DNA of 64,000 nt, taken from NCBI RefSeq assembly GCF_022807975.1, contig NZ_CP094358.1:248001-312000 (forward strand). Direction: 5' to 3'. Position numbers and translations under genes: made by a program. Under the pieces are notes generated by a model. That model was given only the letters and a program-made list of their open reading frames with translations, was not told the origin of the DNA and did not search any database. This DNA comes from Abyssalbus ytuae (lineage in GTDB: Bacteria; Bacteroidota; Bacteroidia; Flavobacteriales; Flavobacteriaceae). This document shows positions 44,220 to 53,842 of this stretch, piece by piece (within the stretch, counting starts at the first letter, position 1; each line of letters opens with the position of its first letter).

Positions 44220-45473
44220 ATGAACAAATTACTATATACCGGATCTATTTTAACCATTATTTTATTGATGAGCTTTTCATATTACCCGATTGACGGATAT
44301 GAAACCACCAATATAGCCCGATTGTTAAAATTGCAAAGAATGGTTGAAGACAGTGTGGAAATAAGAAGAATACCTTACGGAGCCTTTAAAAAACTGGATG
44401 AAATAAAATTAAACCTTTTAAGCCTTAAAAATGACAGCGTGGGGAAAATTCTGGTAGAAGATGAAGAATTTGAGAAAAAGATTAACAGGCTTTTACCCGG
44501 GTCTGGATATTCTGCTACCGTTCTGGACATATCAAATCCCGATAGTCTTAAATATGCATCCTACAGGGAAAAAGTAGGTTATCAGCCCGGCAGTGTAGGT
44601 AAAATTGCGGTTATAAATGCCCTTTTTACCCAGCTCCAAAAACTGTACCCTAACTCATGGGAAGCCAGAACAGGATTGCTATGCAACAAACATGTAAGTG
44701 CCCGATATTGGGGTACGGGAGACCATCATACTATACCTGTTTATGATATAGAAAATGATCATTTGCGAAGAAGAAGAGTTGCAAGCAGTGATGTATTCTC
44801 ATTGTACGAATGGGCAGATCATATGCTTTCCGTAAGTAATAATGGTGCGGCCAGTGTGGTATGGAGAGAAGCTGTACTTATGGCAGCCTTCGGGCACAAA
44901 TATCCTGACCTGACAGAAGAAGAAGCTGAAGAGTACTTTAAAGAAACCCCCAGGGACTCTCTTACAGACCTGGCAATATCATTAGTCAATGAACCTCTCA
45001 GGAAATTGGGTATAACTGAAGATGAATGGCGCCTGGGTAGTTTTTTTACCAGTGCTTCCAACAGGTATATAGGCAACAAAGGAGGAAGTATAGGTACTCC
45101 TTTAGGATTAATGAAATATCTCGTTCAACTCGAACAGGGAAATGTAGTGGATGAAAAATCAAGTTTGGAAATAAAAAGATTGCTTTATATGACTGACCGC
45201 AGGATACGCTATGCTGCCTCAAGAAAACTGGACAGTGCTGCAGTTTATTTTAAATCGGGGAGTTTATATAAATGTGACCGTGTAAAAGATCCGGACTGTG
45301 CGCAATATGCGGGAAATGTATATAATTATATGAATTCGGTAATAATTGTAGAGCATCCCAATAATAAGAAATATATAGTATGCCTTATGACCAATGTCCT
45401 AAATAAGAACTCAGCTGGTGCGCATATGTATCTTGCCAGTAGAATTGATGACGTAATTAATACTAAAGAATAA
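44220..45473 (+). CDS. Secreted serine hydrolase, class A beta-lactamase fold
   Basis: N-terminal signal or anchor (residues 1-22). The motifs of serine penicilloyl-type enzymes are present in order: S-x-x-K as PGSVGKI (about 126-132), S-x-N as SVSNNGAAS (about 203-210) and K-S/T-G as FKSGSLY (about 345-350). At 417 aa it is longer than a beta-lactamase. It may be a peptidase or amidase on cell-wall or other extracellular substrates. It is coupled to the dikinase-like gene (5 nt). Confidence 0.78.
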   Translation: MNKLLYTGSILTIILLMSFSYYPIDGYETTNIARLLKLQRMVEDSVEIRRIPYGAFKKLDEIKLNLLSLKNDSVGKILVEDEEFEKKINRLLPGSGYSATVLDISNPDSLKYASYREKVGYQPGSVGKIAVINALFTQLQKLYPNSWEARTGLLCNKHVSARYWGTGDHHTIPVYDIENDHLRRRRVASSDVFSLYEWADHMLSVSNNGAASVVWREAVLMAAFGHKYPDLTEEEAEEYFKETPRDSLTDLAISLVNEPLRKLGITEDEWRLGSFFTSASNRYIGNKGGSIGTPLGLMKYLVQLEQGNVVDEKSSLEIKRLLYMTDRRIRYAASRKLDSAAVYFKSGSLYKCDRVKDPDCAQYAGNVYNYMNSVIIVEHPNNKKYIVCLMTNVLNKNSAGAHMYLASRIDDVINTKE

Positions 45474-45799
45474 TCCTCTTATCTGTATCCCCCATAAGGG
45501 TAAGGGTGTAAACCGTTAACTTGATAATAAAATGAGCTTCGGGGATTTCCCGAAAGCCATCCGGAAAGGAAAATGAGTTTCGGGAATTTCCCGTATTCAA
45601 AAAAACCTGGCAGGTTTGCAAATACACCTGACAAAAACACCTCGCAGCGCTCCCCGCAAGTCAGAAGACTTCGGGGAGCTTGTGAACAAAATAAACTTCT
45701 GAAGTTTTTGGAATACTATTTAAATACTTTTTGGAAAAACCAACCTGGTTTATCTATATCTCTACCCGTGGCCAGGATTATATCCTTTAACCTAATAAA
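45474..45799. repeat. Intergenic region with hairpins and a repeat copy shared with 56426
   Basis: 326 bp with no real gene, between convergent genes. Two imperfect copies of a 27-bp unit (AAAATGAGCTTCGGGGATTT-type) occur at about 45530-45590. A 33-nt stretch at 45604-45636 (AACCTGGCAGGTTTGCAAAT and onward) is identical to 56426-56458. A hairpin GCTCCCCG...CGGGGAGC lies at about 45649-45681. It looks like a dispersed noncoding repeat, perhaps also ending transcription from both sides. Confidence 0.75.
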
Positions 45800-48640
45800 T
45801 CAGGCAGAGGCATTATACATTAACCTTTCAATAGTTTTTTGGGCAAAAAACCTTATTTCAGGGTTTTTATGTTTTAATAATGGAGTAATATGGACAACAT
45901 AATCTGTATTGCCCAGTTGTTCTATCAGGTTTAAAACTGATAATTTTATTCGTTTGCCTCTGTTTTTAATAAGCATCAGCAAGCATTCTTTTTCACTTAA
46001 AACAGTTAGTTTAAAAGAAGAAACCTGATAACTTTCATTATCGATTATATGATGTTCAACCAACGGTAAGATGGCTGTTTTAAGTTTTACATGCAATAAA
46101 TTATCTAAAAATTCCACTGCATGTACTTTGGCTTCCTGCGTACCGCTTTTAAGGCCATAGTATGCAACATCCATATCAGTTCTTTCATACTTAAGGCTTA
46201 GTAACTTAAAAATGGTTTGCAGACTATGTTCCAATTGTTGTTGTAATATGGTTAAAATCCCTTCTCTGGCAATAAAGATCTCTGTAGCTTTATCATTAGT
46301 GGTTTCCATAGGAATAGACTTCTTTATTTCATTTTGAATTGAAGCTATAGAATTAATTGTATTCCTGTAGTAAGCGGTTTCTCTTAAAATTGTTTTTATA
46401 AGCTTTTTCTGATCAAATAATAAATCATGCTTTCCTTTTTGCAGTTTATTTAATGATTTTGAGGCCTGTAAGCGTATTATTATATCCTTACTCCTCATCA
46501 GGTTAAAAAGTATAAACACAGAATTCTGATTTCTAAACTCCTCAACTATTCTGGGTATGTATTGCTTTATATTATCATTTACAGTATCATCGGCCACATA
46601 CTTTGCCAGAGTAAGAGTTATTCCCTGTCCAAATCTTTTTAATGCCTTTATAGCAGGTTTTCTATATTTTTTTTCACCCACAAAATCCATCAAAATACTA
46701 ATAAATCTTTCTTCTGCAGTTAACCCGGCTGCTTTAATGGCATGTTTAACTATATAAGGAGATTTGTTGTTAAAATGAGCTGAAATAAAAGATAAATACT
46801 TACGTTTTTGAGCATACCCCAGAGTAATTAAAAAGTTTGCTATTTCTTCTTCCCTCACAGGATGGTCCGTGTTTTCCAGTTTTCTTAATTTATTTTCTAT
46901 TCGTGAGTTCAAATCGTATTTTAAAGCTATTTTATTATTATTTGAAGCTTCTTTAGCCAGGCACAACAAAGCTGCATTGGCTATATAATCATTTTTATGG
47001 TCAAGATATAAGTTAAAAATATTATCATCTTTTAAATCGGTATGAAGAATTAAATATTGCATAGCGGCAAATACGACCCCATCATTTTTGGTAGTATGCA
47101 CAATGTCTTTAATTTTCCCTATGGCGGTACCCTTATCATAAAAGTATAATTGCTCTATAACCGCAGTTTTTACATTAGACGACGGATGATTCAATAAATT
47201 TATTATTCTTTGTTTTAACGACTTTAAACGAAAACTGTTAATATTTTCCAGCACAAAAAGTATTTCATCTTCTGTCCCGTTCTTGAAAACCCTTAAAGCA
47301 GATTTTAACGAAGTATCTTTCTTAAGCCCTTCTTTTTTATTTTCATTGGCAATTAATGAATTTTTAAGGTTAATCCGGAAAGAATCAAAATAAGCTTCCC
47401 TTAACCTGTAAATTAAAACAATCCATAAAAAAATAAACAGAAGTACTATAACGGTTATAAAGGAGGTGCTTAAATCCATTCTTTTTATCAGAAAAATTAA
47501 TAAAAGGCCTGCTATTCCTGTTGCAACACTGTCTACCACTACATCTATATATGACTTTGCCTGGCTTTTAATATGGTAAGGTATAGGAAGTACCGAAAGC
47601 TCTATGGCAGCCCTGCTAAGAGACTGTTTAAAGCTACTGTCAATTCCTTTAATTATTATTAATACCCAAAGTTCCGGAAAAGTTAAAAACAACAAACACC
47701 CCAGGGCAATACTCAATGGTAAAATAAGAAGCGATGAAGCTACCCCAAAATAACCTACTATTCTGTTTGTTAAAAATAATTGTATTACCAATGCTATTAC
47801 ATTGAATGTTGAAAACCAAAAACCAAAAAAGGAAGCCAGCGAATCAGGATCAGGAATGGCATTATGTGCAAAATCACTAAACTGAAAATCTACCAGCTTG
47901 GCAATAAGTACTCCCACTCCTGTTATATAGGCCAAATACGTTAAGTGTTTTGAATTAATAATTAATTGAAGTGATGACTTGTAGCCGTTGGAATCTGTGC
48001 CTTTTCTCTGCCTTTGTATGTAAGCACTTAATTTTTTTACTCTCAGCCTCCATATTACCTGTACTAAAGGAATACAACTTAAAATAAGCATGGCTGCTAC
48101 CATTATTACAATACGGGTTCCAAACAATGAGGATAAAACTGTAGTAAGATAACCTCCAAAAATCCCCCCAGCTATAGCTCCTGCTCCTATAAATCCAAAA
48201 AGCCGTTTAGCTTCCCTTACATTATAAACCATATTAGCCAGCATCCAGAATTGAGAAGTTGCCAGTACAGCAAATAAAGAAACTCCCAGGTAATATACAT
48301 ATAAAAAAACGTCATTAACAAGCGAAAAGTCCAAAAGAAAAGTCAACAAAACAAATGCAAGTCCAAAACATACAAGGGTTGTTATTGTTATTTTTAAAAA
48401 AGAAAAATGCCTGACTGCTTTATTATAAAAATAAGAACTAACAATGGCAAAAAACGCCATTAGAATATATGCATAAGGTAAATGACGGGCACCTAACCCG
48501 GATAAAAAAAGCGCATTAACCGTAGGCTTTACAATTAAAAGTACTGATATTAAAAGGAAAATATAGAATTGCATCAAGAAAGAAATACGTATTTCCCCTT
48601 CCCTTATATCAAATGCTTTTTTAAATAAATTTCTTATCAT
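45800..48640 (-). CDS. ATP/ADP-translocase-like transporter with HEAT-repeat tail
   Basis: Residues 1-430 hold 11-12 membrane segments and resemble the Npt/Tlc nucleotide translocase branch of the MFS (EGEIRISFLMQFYIFLLISV, ATSQFWMLANMVYNVREAKR). Residues about 460-946 are soluble helical HEAT-type repeats (for example LLNHPSSNVKTAVIEQLYFY). Such fusions occur in free-living Bacteroidota, where the substrate is not firmly known. It is convergent with the dikinase/serine hydrolase operon. Nucleotide exchange is inferred from family resemblance only. Confidence 0.78.
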   Translation of the reverse strand: MIRNLFKKAFDIREGEIRISFLMQFYIFLLISVLLIVKPTVNALFLSGLGARHLPYAYILMAFFAIVSSYFYNKAVRHFSFLKITITTLVCFGLAFVLLTFLLDFSLVNDVFLYVYYLGVSLFAVLATSQFWMLANMVYNVREAKRLFGFIGAGAIAGGIFGGYLTTVLSSLFGTRIVIMVAAMLILSCIPLVQVIWRLRVKKLSAYIQRQRKGTDSNGYKSSLQLIINSKHLTYLAYITGVGVLIAKLVDFQFSDFAHNAIPDPDSLASFFGFWFSTFNVIALVIQLFLTNRIVGYFGVASSLLILPLSIALGCLLFLTFPELWVLIIIKGIDSSFKQSLSRAAIELSVLPIPYHIKSQAKSYIDVVVDSVATGIAGLLLIFLIKRMDLSTSFITVIVLLFIFLWIVLIYRLREAYFDSFRINLKNSLIANENKKEGLKKDTSLKSALRVFKNGTEDEILFVLENINSFRLKSLKQRIINLLNHPSSNVKTAVIEQLYFYDKGTAIGKIKDIVHTTKNDGVVFAAMQYLILHTDLKDDNIFNLYLDHKNDYIANAALLCLAKEASNNNKIALKYDLNSRIENKLRKLENTDHPVREEEIANFLITLGYAQKRKYLSFISAHFNNKSPYIVKHAIKAAGLTAEERFISILMDFVGEKKYRKPAIKALKRFGQGITLTLAKYVADDTVNDNIKQYIPRIVEEFRNQNSVFILFNLMRSKDIIIRLQASKSLNKLQKGKHDLLFDQKKLIKTILRETAYYRNTINSIASIQNEIKKSIPMETTNDKATEIFIAREGILTILQQQLEHSLQTIFKLLSLKYERTDMDVAYYGLKSGTQEAKVHAVEFLDNLLHVKLKTAILPLVEHHIIDNESYQVSSFKLTVLSEKECLLMLIKNRGKRIKLSVLNLIEQLGNTDYVVHITPLLKHKNPEIRFFAQKTIERLMYNASA

Positions 48641-48848
48641 AAGTGTTAGTTACTTGTCATCAAACAACAGGAAAAATTTTTAATTCTTAACTGCATATAA
48701 AATTACAGTTTAAAGTAGTACAAATAATTATTACTTTTTGTAAAAAAAATGACTTGATCAAAATTATTTATAACCTGTTAAATAAGTTTTTAAAATATTT
48801 TCTTTTTTAAATGAGAACCTCAGATATTTGTACCTGAAAAAATCAGGT

Positions 48849-49991
48849 ATGAACTCTCCAACTCATCAACGTATTTCTTTAAGTGTTTACTTTTTCCTTT
48901 CAGGTTTTTGTTTTTCTACCTGGGCTTCCCGTATACCAACTATTAAGGATATGTTCCATCTTAATGAAGCAGAATTGGGAAATATGCTGTTAGCTATGCC
49001 TATAAGTTCATTACTGGGGTTGCCTATTTCAGGTTGGTTAGTATCAAAATTTGACAGTAGGACACCCTTACTTTTTTCTTTTATTTTTTTCTCATTATCG
49101 CTATTGTTAATAGGTTATTCAACAAGTATTGTAATGTTATTGATAGCTATATGCAGTTTTGCTTTCTTTATGAGAATACTTAATATTTCCATGAATACCC
49201 AGTCTATTGCTCTTCAAAAAAGTTTCCAAAAAAAAATAATAGGTTCCTTTCACGGTATTTGGAGTACCGGCGGGTTATCCGGAGTTGGTTTTTCAACTTT
49301 AATGGTAAAAATGAATATTTCAATAGAGAAACACTTGTTAATAACCGCTGTTTTTACACTTGTAAGTTCTCTCCTGGCCTATCGTTATTTAATAAAAAAC
49401 GATAAGTCTAAATACGGTAATAAATTAATTATAGGCAAACCTGATCCGTTTATTTTTTTCCTGGGCATTCTTGTCTTTTTTGCAGCAGTGTGTGAAGGTG
49501 GTATGTATGATTGGAGTGGAGTATATTTTAAAGAAGTAATAAAAGAAGAAATATTTACTTTTGGGTACCTTATTTTTATGGCTTTTATGGCTTTATCGCG
49601 ATTTTTCTCCGACAGGCTTATTGAAAATATCGGAATGAAAAAAACATATATCTTAAGTGCTTTATTCATTTCGTTAGGTATTTCTACTGCAGTCATTTTT
49701 CCTTTTTTCTGGCCCGCAATGATTGGTTTTTGCCTGGTAGGGTTTGGCACAGCTTCAGTATTTCCCATGACATTTTCCCTGGCTGGAACCTCAAAAAAAT
49801 ATTCACCGGGTATGGCCATTTCTATTATTGTAACCTACGGTATTGCAGGTATGTTAATTGGCCCTCCCCTGATTGGTTATGTTGCACATGCCTTTAACCT
49901 GAAAGTATCGTTTGTAATTTTTATTCTTTCTGGCATAATGCTGGTACCCGTCTCTCAATTGGTATTTAAATATCAAAAAAAGCAATCTTAA
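48849..49991 (+). CDS. MFS transporter (YbjJ-like)
   Basis: About 12 membrane segments in 380 aa. The N-terminus (FFLSGFCFSTWASRIPTIKD, then LNEAELGNMLLAMPISSLLG) is characteristic of the YbjJ-like branch of the MFS. The start was set at the ATG at 48849 rather than the TTG at 48828, since it places the first helix normally. Substrate is unknown. A strong hairpin follows the stop by 2 nt. Confidence 0.85.
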   Translation: MNSPTHQRISLSVYFFLSGFCFSTWASRIPTIKDMFHLNEAELGNMLLAMPISSLLGLPISGWLVSKFDSRTPLLFSFIFFSLSLLLIGYSTSIVMLLIAICSFAFFMRILNISMNTQSIALQKSFQKKIIGSFHGIWSTGGLSGVGFSTLMVKMNISIEKHLLITAVFTLVSSLLAYRYLIKNDKSKYGNKLIIGKPDPFIFFLGILVFFAAVCEGGMYDWSGVYFKEVIKEEIFTFGYLIFMAFMALSRFFSDRLIENIGMKKTYILSALFISLGISTAVIFPFFWPAMIGFCLVGFGTASVFPMTFSLAGTSKKYSPGMAISIIVTYGIAGMLIGPPLIGYVAHAFNLKVSFVIFILSGIMLVPVSQLVFKYQKKQS

Positions 49992-49993
49992 TC

Positions 49994-50019
49994 GTTTTGT
50001 GCTAAAAATAGCACAAAAC
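49994..50019 (+). terminator. Hairpin after MFS gene
   Basis: GTTTTGTGCTA and TAGCACAAAAC form a perfect 11-bp stem with loop AAAA, 2 nt past the stop. A clear T tract is lacking, but position and stability suggest transcript termination or 3'-end protection. Confidence 0.65.
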
Positions 50020-50107
50020 AATCCTAAAATAATGTTATCAGCTTGTATTTCTGTGATTTATGTTGTAAATTAAATGGTTAATTGAACTATAAAATAAGTA
50101 CACGTAT

Positions 50108-50980
50108 ATGAGGCAACTTAAAATTACCAAACAAGTTACAAACAGAGAGTCCAAATCTTTAAATTCTTATCTTCAGGATGTGAGCAGAATTGATATGATA
50201 ACTGCCAATGAAGAAGTAGAGCTCGCTCAAAGAATTAAGAAAGGTGATCAGGCCGCTTTGGAAAGATTAACCAGGGCCAATTTACGTTTTGTGGTTTCCG
50301 TCGCAAAACAATATCAAAATCAGGGCCTAAACTTATCCGATTTGATAAACGAAGGCAATGTTGGACTTGTAAAAGCTGCCAAAAGATTTGATGAAACCCG
50401 GGGATTTAAATTTATTTCTTATGCCGTATGGTGGATAAGACAATCTATTTTACAGGCAATTGCCGAAAAAGGACGTATTGTACGTTTACCGTTAAACAAA
50501 ATTGGCGAAATAAGCAAAATAAACAAATCTGTTGAAAGACTCCAGCAACTTTTTGAGAGAAAGCCAACTGCCGAGGAAATTGCACGTGACCTGGATATGC
50601 CTGAATATAAAATAAAACTGACCCTAAAGAATATAAGTAGAAATTTATCCCTGGATGCTCCTTTTCAGGAAGATGAAAGTAATAATAATTTATACAGTGT
50701 TATTAAAGCTGAAGATTCTCCCAAACCTGATAAAAACCTCATACACGATTCATTAAAAATTGAAATTGACCGTGCACTAGATACTCTTTCTCCACGTGAA
50801 AAAGACGTTGTCAAATTAAATTTCGGGTTAAACGACCATCCGGCAATGACTCTTGAAGAAATTGGAAAGGCTTTTGACCTTACAAGAGAAAGGGTAAGGC
50901 AAATACGAGAAAAAGCCATCAGGAGGTTAAGAAACCAGTCCAGAAGCAGGGTTCTTAAAATGTATTTGGGGCAAAACTAA
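50108..50980 (+). CDS. Primary-type sigma factor (RpoD/SigA family)
   Basis: A 290 aa protein with regions 1.2-4.2 of group 1/2 sigma factors: VSRIDMITANEEVELAQRIK, RFDETRGFKFISYAVWWIRQ (region 2.4), IVRLPLNKIG (region 3) and MTLEEIGKAFDLTRERVRQI (region 4.2). The short form without 1.1 is normal for Bacteroidota. Several positions differ from what I know as the strongly conserved flavobacterial RpoD (for example AIAEKGRIVRL and LNFGLNDHPAM), so this may be a second, stress-type sigma rather than the housekeeping one. Its stop directly abuts that of the convergent gene. Confidence 0.85.
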   Translation: MRQLKITKQVTNRESKSLNSYLQDVSRIDMITANEEVELAQRIKKGDQAALERLTRANLRFVVSVAKQYQNQGLNLSDLINEGNVGLVKAAKRFDETRGFKFISYAVWWIRQSILQAIAEKGRIVRLPLNKIGEISKINKSVERLQQLFERKPTAEEIARDLDMPEYKIKLTLKNISRNLSLDAPFQEDESNNNLYSVIKAEDSPKPDKNLIHDSLKIEIDRALDTLSPREKDVVKLNFGLNDHPAMTLEEIGKAFDLTRERVRQIREKAIRRLRNQSRSRVLKMYLGQN

Positions 50981-51847
50981 TTAGTTAAACTTATAAGTTA
51001 AACTTACAGACCAGTAAAAAGTATTCTCTAACTCTTCGTTTAATATCTCATCATCTACAGTAATTGTAGTTTCATTTTGAGGAAAAGCAAAAACAGGAAT
51101 GAATGCCAGTTCAAAATTATCAAATTCATACCCTGCAATGAGGCTTAGTTCGTAATCTAAAAGAACAAATTTATCAGCTTCCTCAATTACAATATTTTGG
51201 GGTGGATCAGTAATACCCGAAGAGTTTTTTCCTTTTCTTCTGCCTAAACGCTGGGTTTGATAGTATGTATTATAAAAGTTGAGGGAACCGGCATTTATAC
51301 CAAACCCTGGTAAAAGGTAAAAGCTGTTTTTACGATCTATATATATGGTTTTATTCAATTCAGTTCCCAGAAAAATGTCAGTATCATTGTCACTAAAATA
51401 CATGCTGCCCATTATATAAGCATTGAGTAAGGAAAGATCAAAACCTGCATAAACTGAGACATCTGAGGAAACAGAAGATTGAACATTATAACTATCATCA
51501 TTAAAAAAATATCCGGTTATTGAAATTCCTGTAATGAATTTTTCTTTTTTTAAGTCATATCCTCCGGACAAGGTAAATAAATCTACTCTACCTTCATCTG
51601 GGGAAGTTAAATAAGATAGTGATCCACTGGTATACAACCCGGATTTATGAGTATACGTTAAGGAGGCTATTAAATAAGGTGCTTCAATAGTATCTTTCCT
51701 TCCCATAAAAACAGCATCGCTTATATATGCCATATCGGCTTCCAAATATGATACGTTACCTTCCGGTTTATTCGGATTTTTAGTTGCCTGTTGTGATAAC
51801 ATATAAAACGGCCCAACAAAGATCAGAAATATTATAGCTTTTTTCAT
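50981..51847 (-). CDS. Putative outer-membrane beta-barrel protein
   Basis: The ATG at 51847 gives a signal peptide (MKKAIIFLIFVGPFYMLSQQ); an upstream frame start at 51895 lies in the terminator of the next gene and was rejected. The protein of about 288 aa shows alternating amphipathic strands (for example APYLIASLTYTHKSGLYTSG) and ends SVSLTYKFN, with the terminal aromatic usual for outer-membrane barrels. No family name can be given. It is convergent with the sigma factor gene with no spacing. Confidence 0.6.
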   Translation of the reverse strand: MKKAIIFLIFVGPFYMLSQQATKNPNKPEGNVSYLEADMAYISDAVFMGRKDTIEAPYLIASLTYTHKSGLYTSGSLSYLTSPDEGRVDLFTLSGGYDLKKEKFITGISITGYFFNDDSYNVQSSVSSDVSVYAGFDLSLLNAYIMGSMYFSDNDTDIFLGTELNKTIYIDRKNSFYLLPGFGINAGSLNFYNTYYQTQRLGRRKGKNSSGITDPPQNIVIEEADKFVLLDYELSLIAGYEFDNFELAFIPVFAFPQNETTITVDDEILNEELENTFYWSVSLTYKFN

Positions 51848-51872
51848 TCTGCTAAAATTTTTAGTAAATAAA

Positions 51873-51896
51873 AATGGCTTCTCTAAAGAAGCCATT
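51873..51896 (-). terminator. Terminator after DUF6799 gene
   Basis: AATGGCTTC / GAAGCCATT, a 9-bp stem with a 6-nt loop. On the minus strand it is followed by a T-rich run and lies 7 nt past the stop of the 51904 gene. Confidence 0.7.
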
Positions 51897-51903
51897 CTTT
51901 AAA

Positions 51904-52560
51904 TCAGGTATTACCTTTTTTCTTTTTTTGTACCATAGGCTTCTGCATTTTTTTAGTGGCCTTTTTCTTCATTACCATTTTTCGGTGTTCAAAAGTATTT
52001 TTATACTTCATTCCCTCCATATTCAAACACTCTCCTTCCTGTAACCTCAATTGTTGACGACTTTTGTTTTGATAAGTTCCGTCGGGATTAACCAAAGAAC
52101 CGTCTGCTAATTGTATTTGTTGTTGAAGCCTGCTTTGTTGCTGATTTCTTACCTGAAAAACTTCACCATTAATCATGGTATAATGAACCCGGTTCTGATT
52201 TCTTTCCTGAGCCTGAGCCGGTGTGCTATTATTATTTTGTTGTTTCACCTGGCGGCGGTATTGATATTCATTTTGATAAAGATTTCCATCCATATCAATA
52301 CATTGCCCATCTTGTAAACGTAACCGCTTTTGGTCTCCGGTTAAATAAGTACCATCCGGATTTATTACGGATCCGTCTTTTAATAAAATTTTATTATGTA
52401 ATCTTGTCTGATCCCTGTCCTGTATCTGTAATACATCTCCGTCAACCAGCATCAAACGCGTCTGATCCTGATCTCTGTCACGATCTCTGTCTCTTTCCTG
52501 AGCATAAATAATTGCCTCAGAAAAAACTATACTTAGCAACAATAAAATTATTTTTTTCAT
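51904..52560 (-). CDS. Secreted protein with two DUF6799-like repeats
   Basis: Signal peptide at residues 1-20, followed by a charged Arg/Asp run (RDRDRDRDQDQ). Two copies of a 65-70 residue unit follow at about 33-100 and 125-195, each with M-x-V/I-(D/N)-G-(D/E)-V, L-x-D/A-G-S-x-(I/V)-N-P-D-G-T-Y and (L/C)-(N/D)-M-(D/E)-G. The tail is very basic (KKMQKPMVQKKKKGNT). Function is unknown. An ATGA-N6-TCA motif lies 53-66 nt upstream. Confidence 0.7.
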   Translation of the reverse strand: MKKIILLLLSIVFSEAIIYAQERDRDRDRDQDQTRLMLVDGDVLQIQDRDQTRLHNKILLKDGSVINPDGTYLTGDQKRLRLQDGQCIDMDGNLYQNEYQYRRQVKQQNNNSTPAQAQERNQNRVHYTMINGEVFQVRNQQQSRLQQQIQLADGSLVNPDGTYQNKSRQQLRLQEGECLNMEGMKYKNTFEHRKMVMKKKATKKMQKPMVQKKKKGNT

Positions 52561-52612
52561 GTCTTTAAATTTAAAATACTATTAAAAGTATAAGAGATAA
52601 AATATTTTTAAA

Positions 52613-52626
52613 ATGACATAAATCAC
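52613..52626. promoter_or_regulatory. Crp/Fnr-like palindrome upstream of DUF6799 gene
   Basis: ATGACATAAATCAC: TGA and TCA half-sites six nt apart, sharing ATGACATAAATCA with the site at 61500. Located 53 nt before the start of the minus-strand gene at 52560. Confidence 0.5.
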
Positions 52627-52732
52627 TGTTATTAAGCGTATTGAGTTAAATATTTCTTAAATTAAGGATTTGATGTTACAAAGTCAGGGTAAATTTTATT
52701 TGTTAAATATATAACAACATCACGTTTAAATG

Positions 52733-52768
52733 TTAAATTTTATATTTTTACAAAAATGTAAAATTTAA
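52733..52768. promoter_or_regulatory. Long AT palindrome at the lysine operon start
   Basis: Arms TTAAATTTTATATTTTT (52733-52749) and AAAAATGTAAAATTTAA (52752-52768) pair at 16 of 17 positions around a 2-nt centre, ending 9 nt before the ATG at 52778. It could be an operator or a leader hairpin that hides the start. AT richness lowers certainty. Confidence 0.45.
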
Positions 52769-52777
52769 TAATTAATT

Positions 52778-53836
52778 ATGAATAAAATACTAATGTTAGG
52801 GCTGGGGAAAGTAGGTTCCCTGGTAGGAGTTTTACTTAATAAAAATTTTGAGGTAACAGGGTTAGACAAGCATAAACCCCATTACAGGTATAAGTTGCCG
52901 TTTGAAGTTATGACAGGTGATGTAAGTGATGAAACTTTTATGAGAAAGACAATGGAAAACTATGATGCTGTAGTTTCTGCACTTCCCTTTTTTTTAAACA
53001 AAAATGTTGCTAAAATAGCTTACGAACTTGGTATCCATTATTTTGATCTTACAGAAGATGTTGAAACCACCAATTATATAAGAGAGCTGGCTAAAACATC
53101 TAAAGGAGTTATGGCACCGCAATGCGGATTGGCACCCGGGCTTATAGGGATTGTGGGGGCTCACTTAACCAAATCATTTACTAAGCTACGCGATATTGAA
53201 TTACGTGTAGGAGCCCTGCCACGATATCCTAACGGCTTACTTGCATATTCATTTACATGGTCGCCAGCCGGGGTTATAAATGAATACCTTAATGATGCCG
53301 AAGTGATACATAACGGTATGAGAAAAATGGTTCCCTCTCTTGATGGTATCGAATATATCAATATAGAAGGACAGGAATTCGAAGCTTTTTCCACTTCAGG
53401 AGGGCTTGGTACAATGTGCGAAACATTTGAAGGAAAAGTAGATACACTTAACTACAAAACTATTCGTTACCCCGGACATGGCAAATTAATGCGTTTTTTA
53501 ATGTATGAACTTATACTAAAAGAAGACAAACAACTATTGGAAGACATTCTTAAAAATGCCAAACCTCCTGTAAAAGAAGATGTGGTGTATGTATATGCAG
53601 TGGTTGAAGGGTGGCAGGAAGATAAACTTTTCAGAGATGAATATTTTAAAGAATTTCATCCTTTGGAAATAGAAGGAAAATCATGGAGGGCTATTTCCTG
53701 GACTACTGCTGCCTCATTGGTAAGTGTTATTGAAATGGTAGCAAACGGAAAATTACCAAATAAAGGTTTTATTAAGCAGGAAGATATTAACTTTAATGAC
53801 TTTTTAAGCACCTCAGCCGGTTCTTTATTTAAATAA
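52778..53836 (+). CDS. Saccharopine/lysine dehydrogenase family protein
   Basis: N-terminal Rossmann fold (MLGLGKVGSLVGVLL) and the family's central segment VVSALPFFLNKNVAKIAYEL followed by QCGLAPGLIGIVGAHL. At 352 aa it is of the single-domain bacterial type. It could form or use aminoadipate semialdehyde, either as saccharopine dehydrogenase or as lysine 6-dehydrogenase. No lysine-ketoglutarate reductase domain is seen in the window, which makes direct lysine oxidation plausible. It lies 6 nt before the DUF1338 gene in an operon with an ALDH. Confidence 0.82.
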   Translation: MNKILMLGLGKVGSLVGVLLNKNFEVTGLDKHKPHYRYKLPFEVMTGDVSDETFMRKTMENYDAVVSALPFFLNKNVAKIAYELGIHYFDLTEDVETTNYIRELAKTSKGVMAPQCGLAPGLIGIVGAHLTKSFTKLRDIELRVGALPRYPNGLLAYSFTWSPAGVINEYLNDAEVIHNGMRKMVPSLDGIEYINIEGQEFEAFSTSGGLGTMCETFEGKVDTLNYKTIRYPGHGKLMRFLMYELILKEDKQLLEDILKNAKPPVKEDVVYVYAVVEGWQEDKLFRDEYFKEFHPLEIEGKSWRAISWTTAASLVSVIEMVANGKLPNKGFIKQEDINFNDFLSTSAGSLFK

Positions 53837-53842
53837 GAGTTT

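Noticed and set aside
45573-45902. Open frame of 109 codons on the plus strand
   Set aside because: It runs through a hairpin-rich repeat and into the 3' end of the convergent transporter gene; composition is unlike a protein of this genome.
49385-49819. Minus-strand open frame of 144 codons within the MFS gene
   Set aside because: Antisense shadow of a strongly supported transporter gene.
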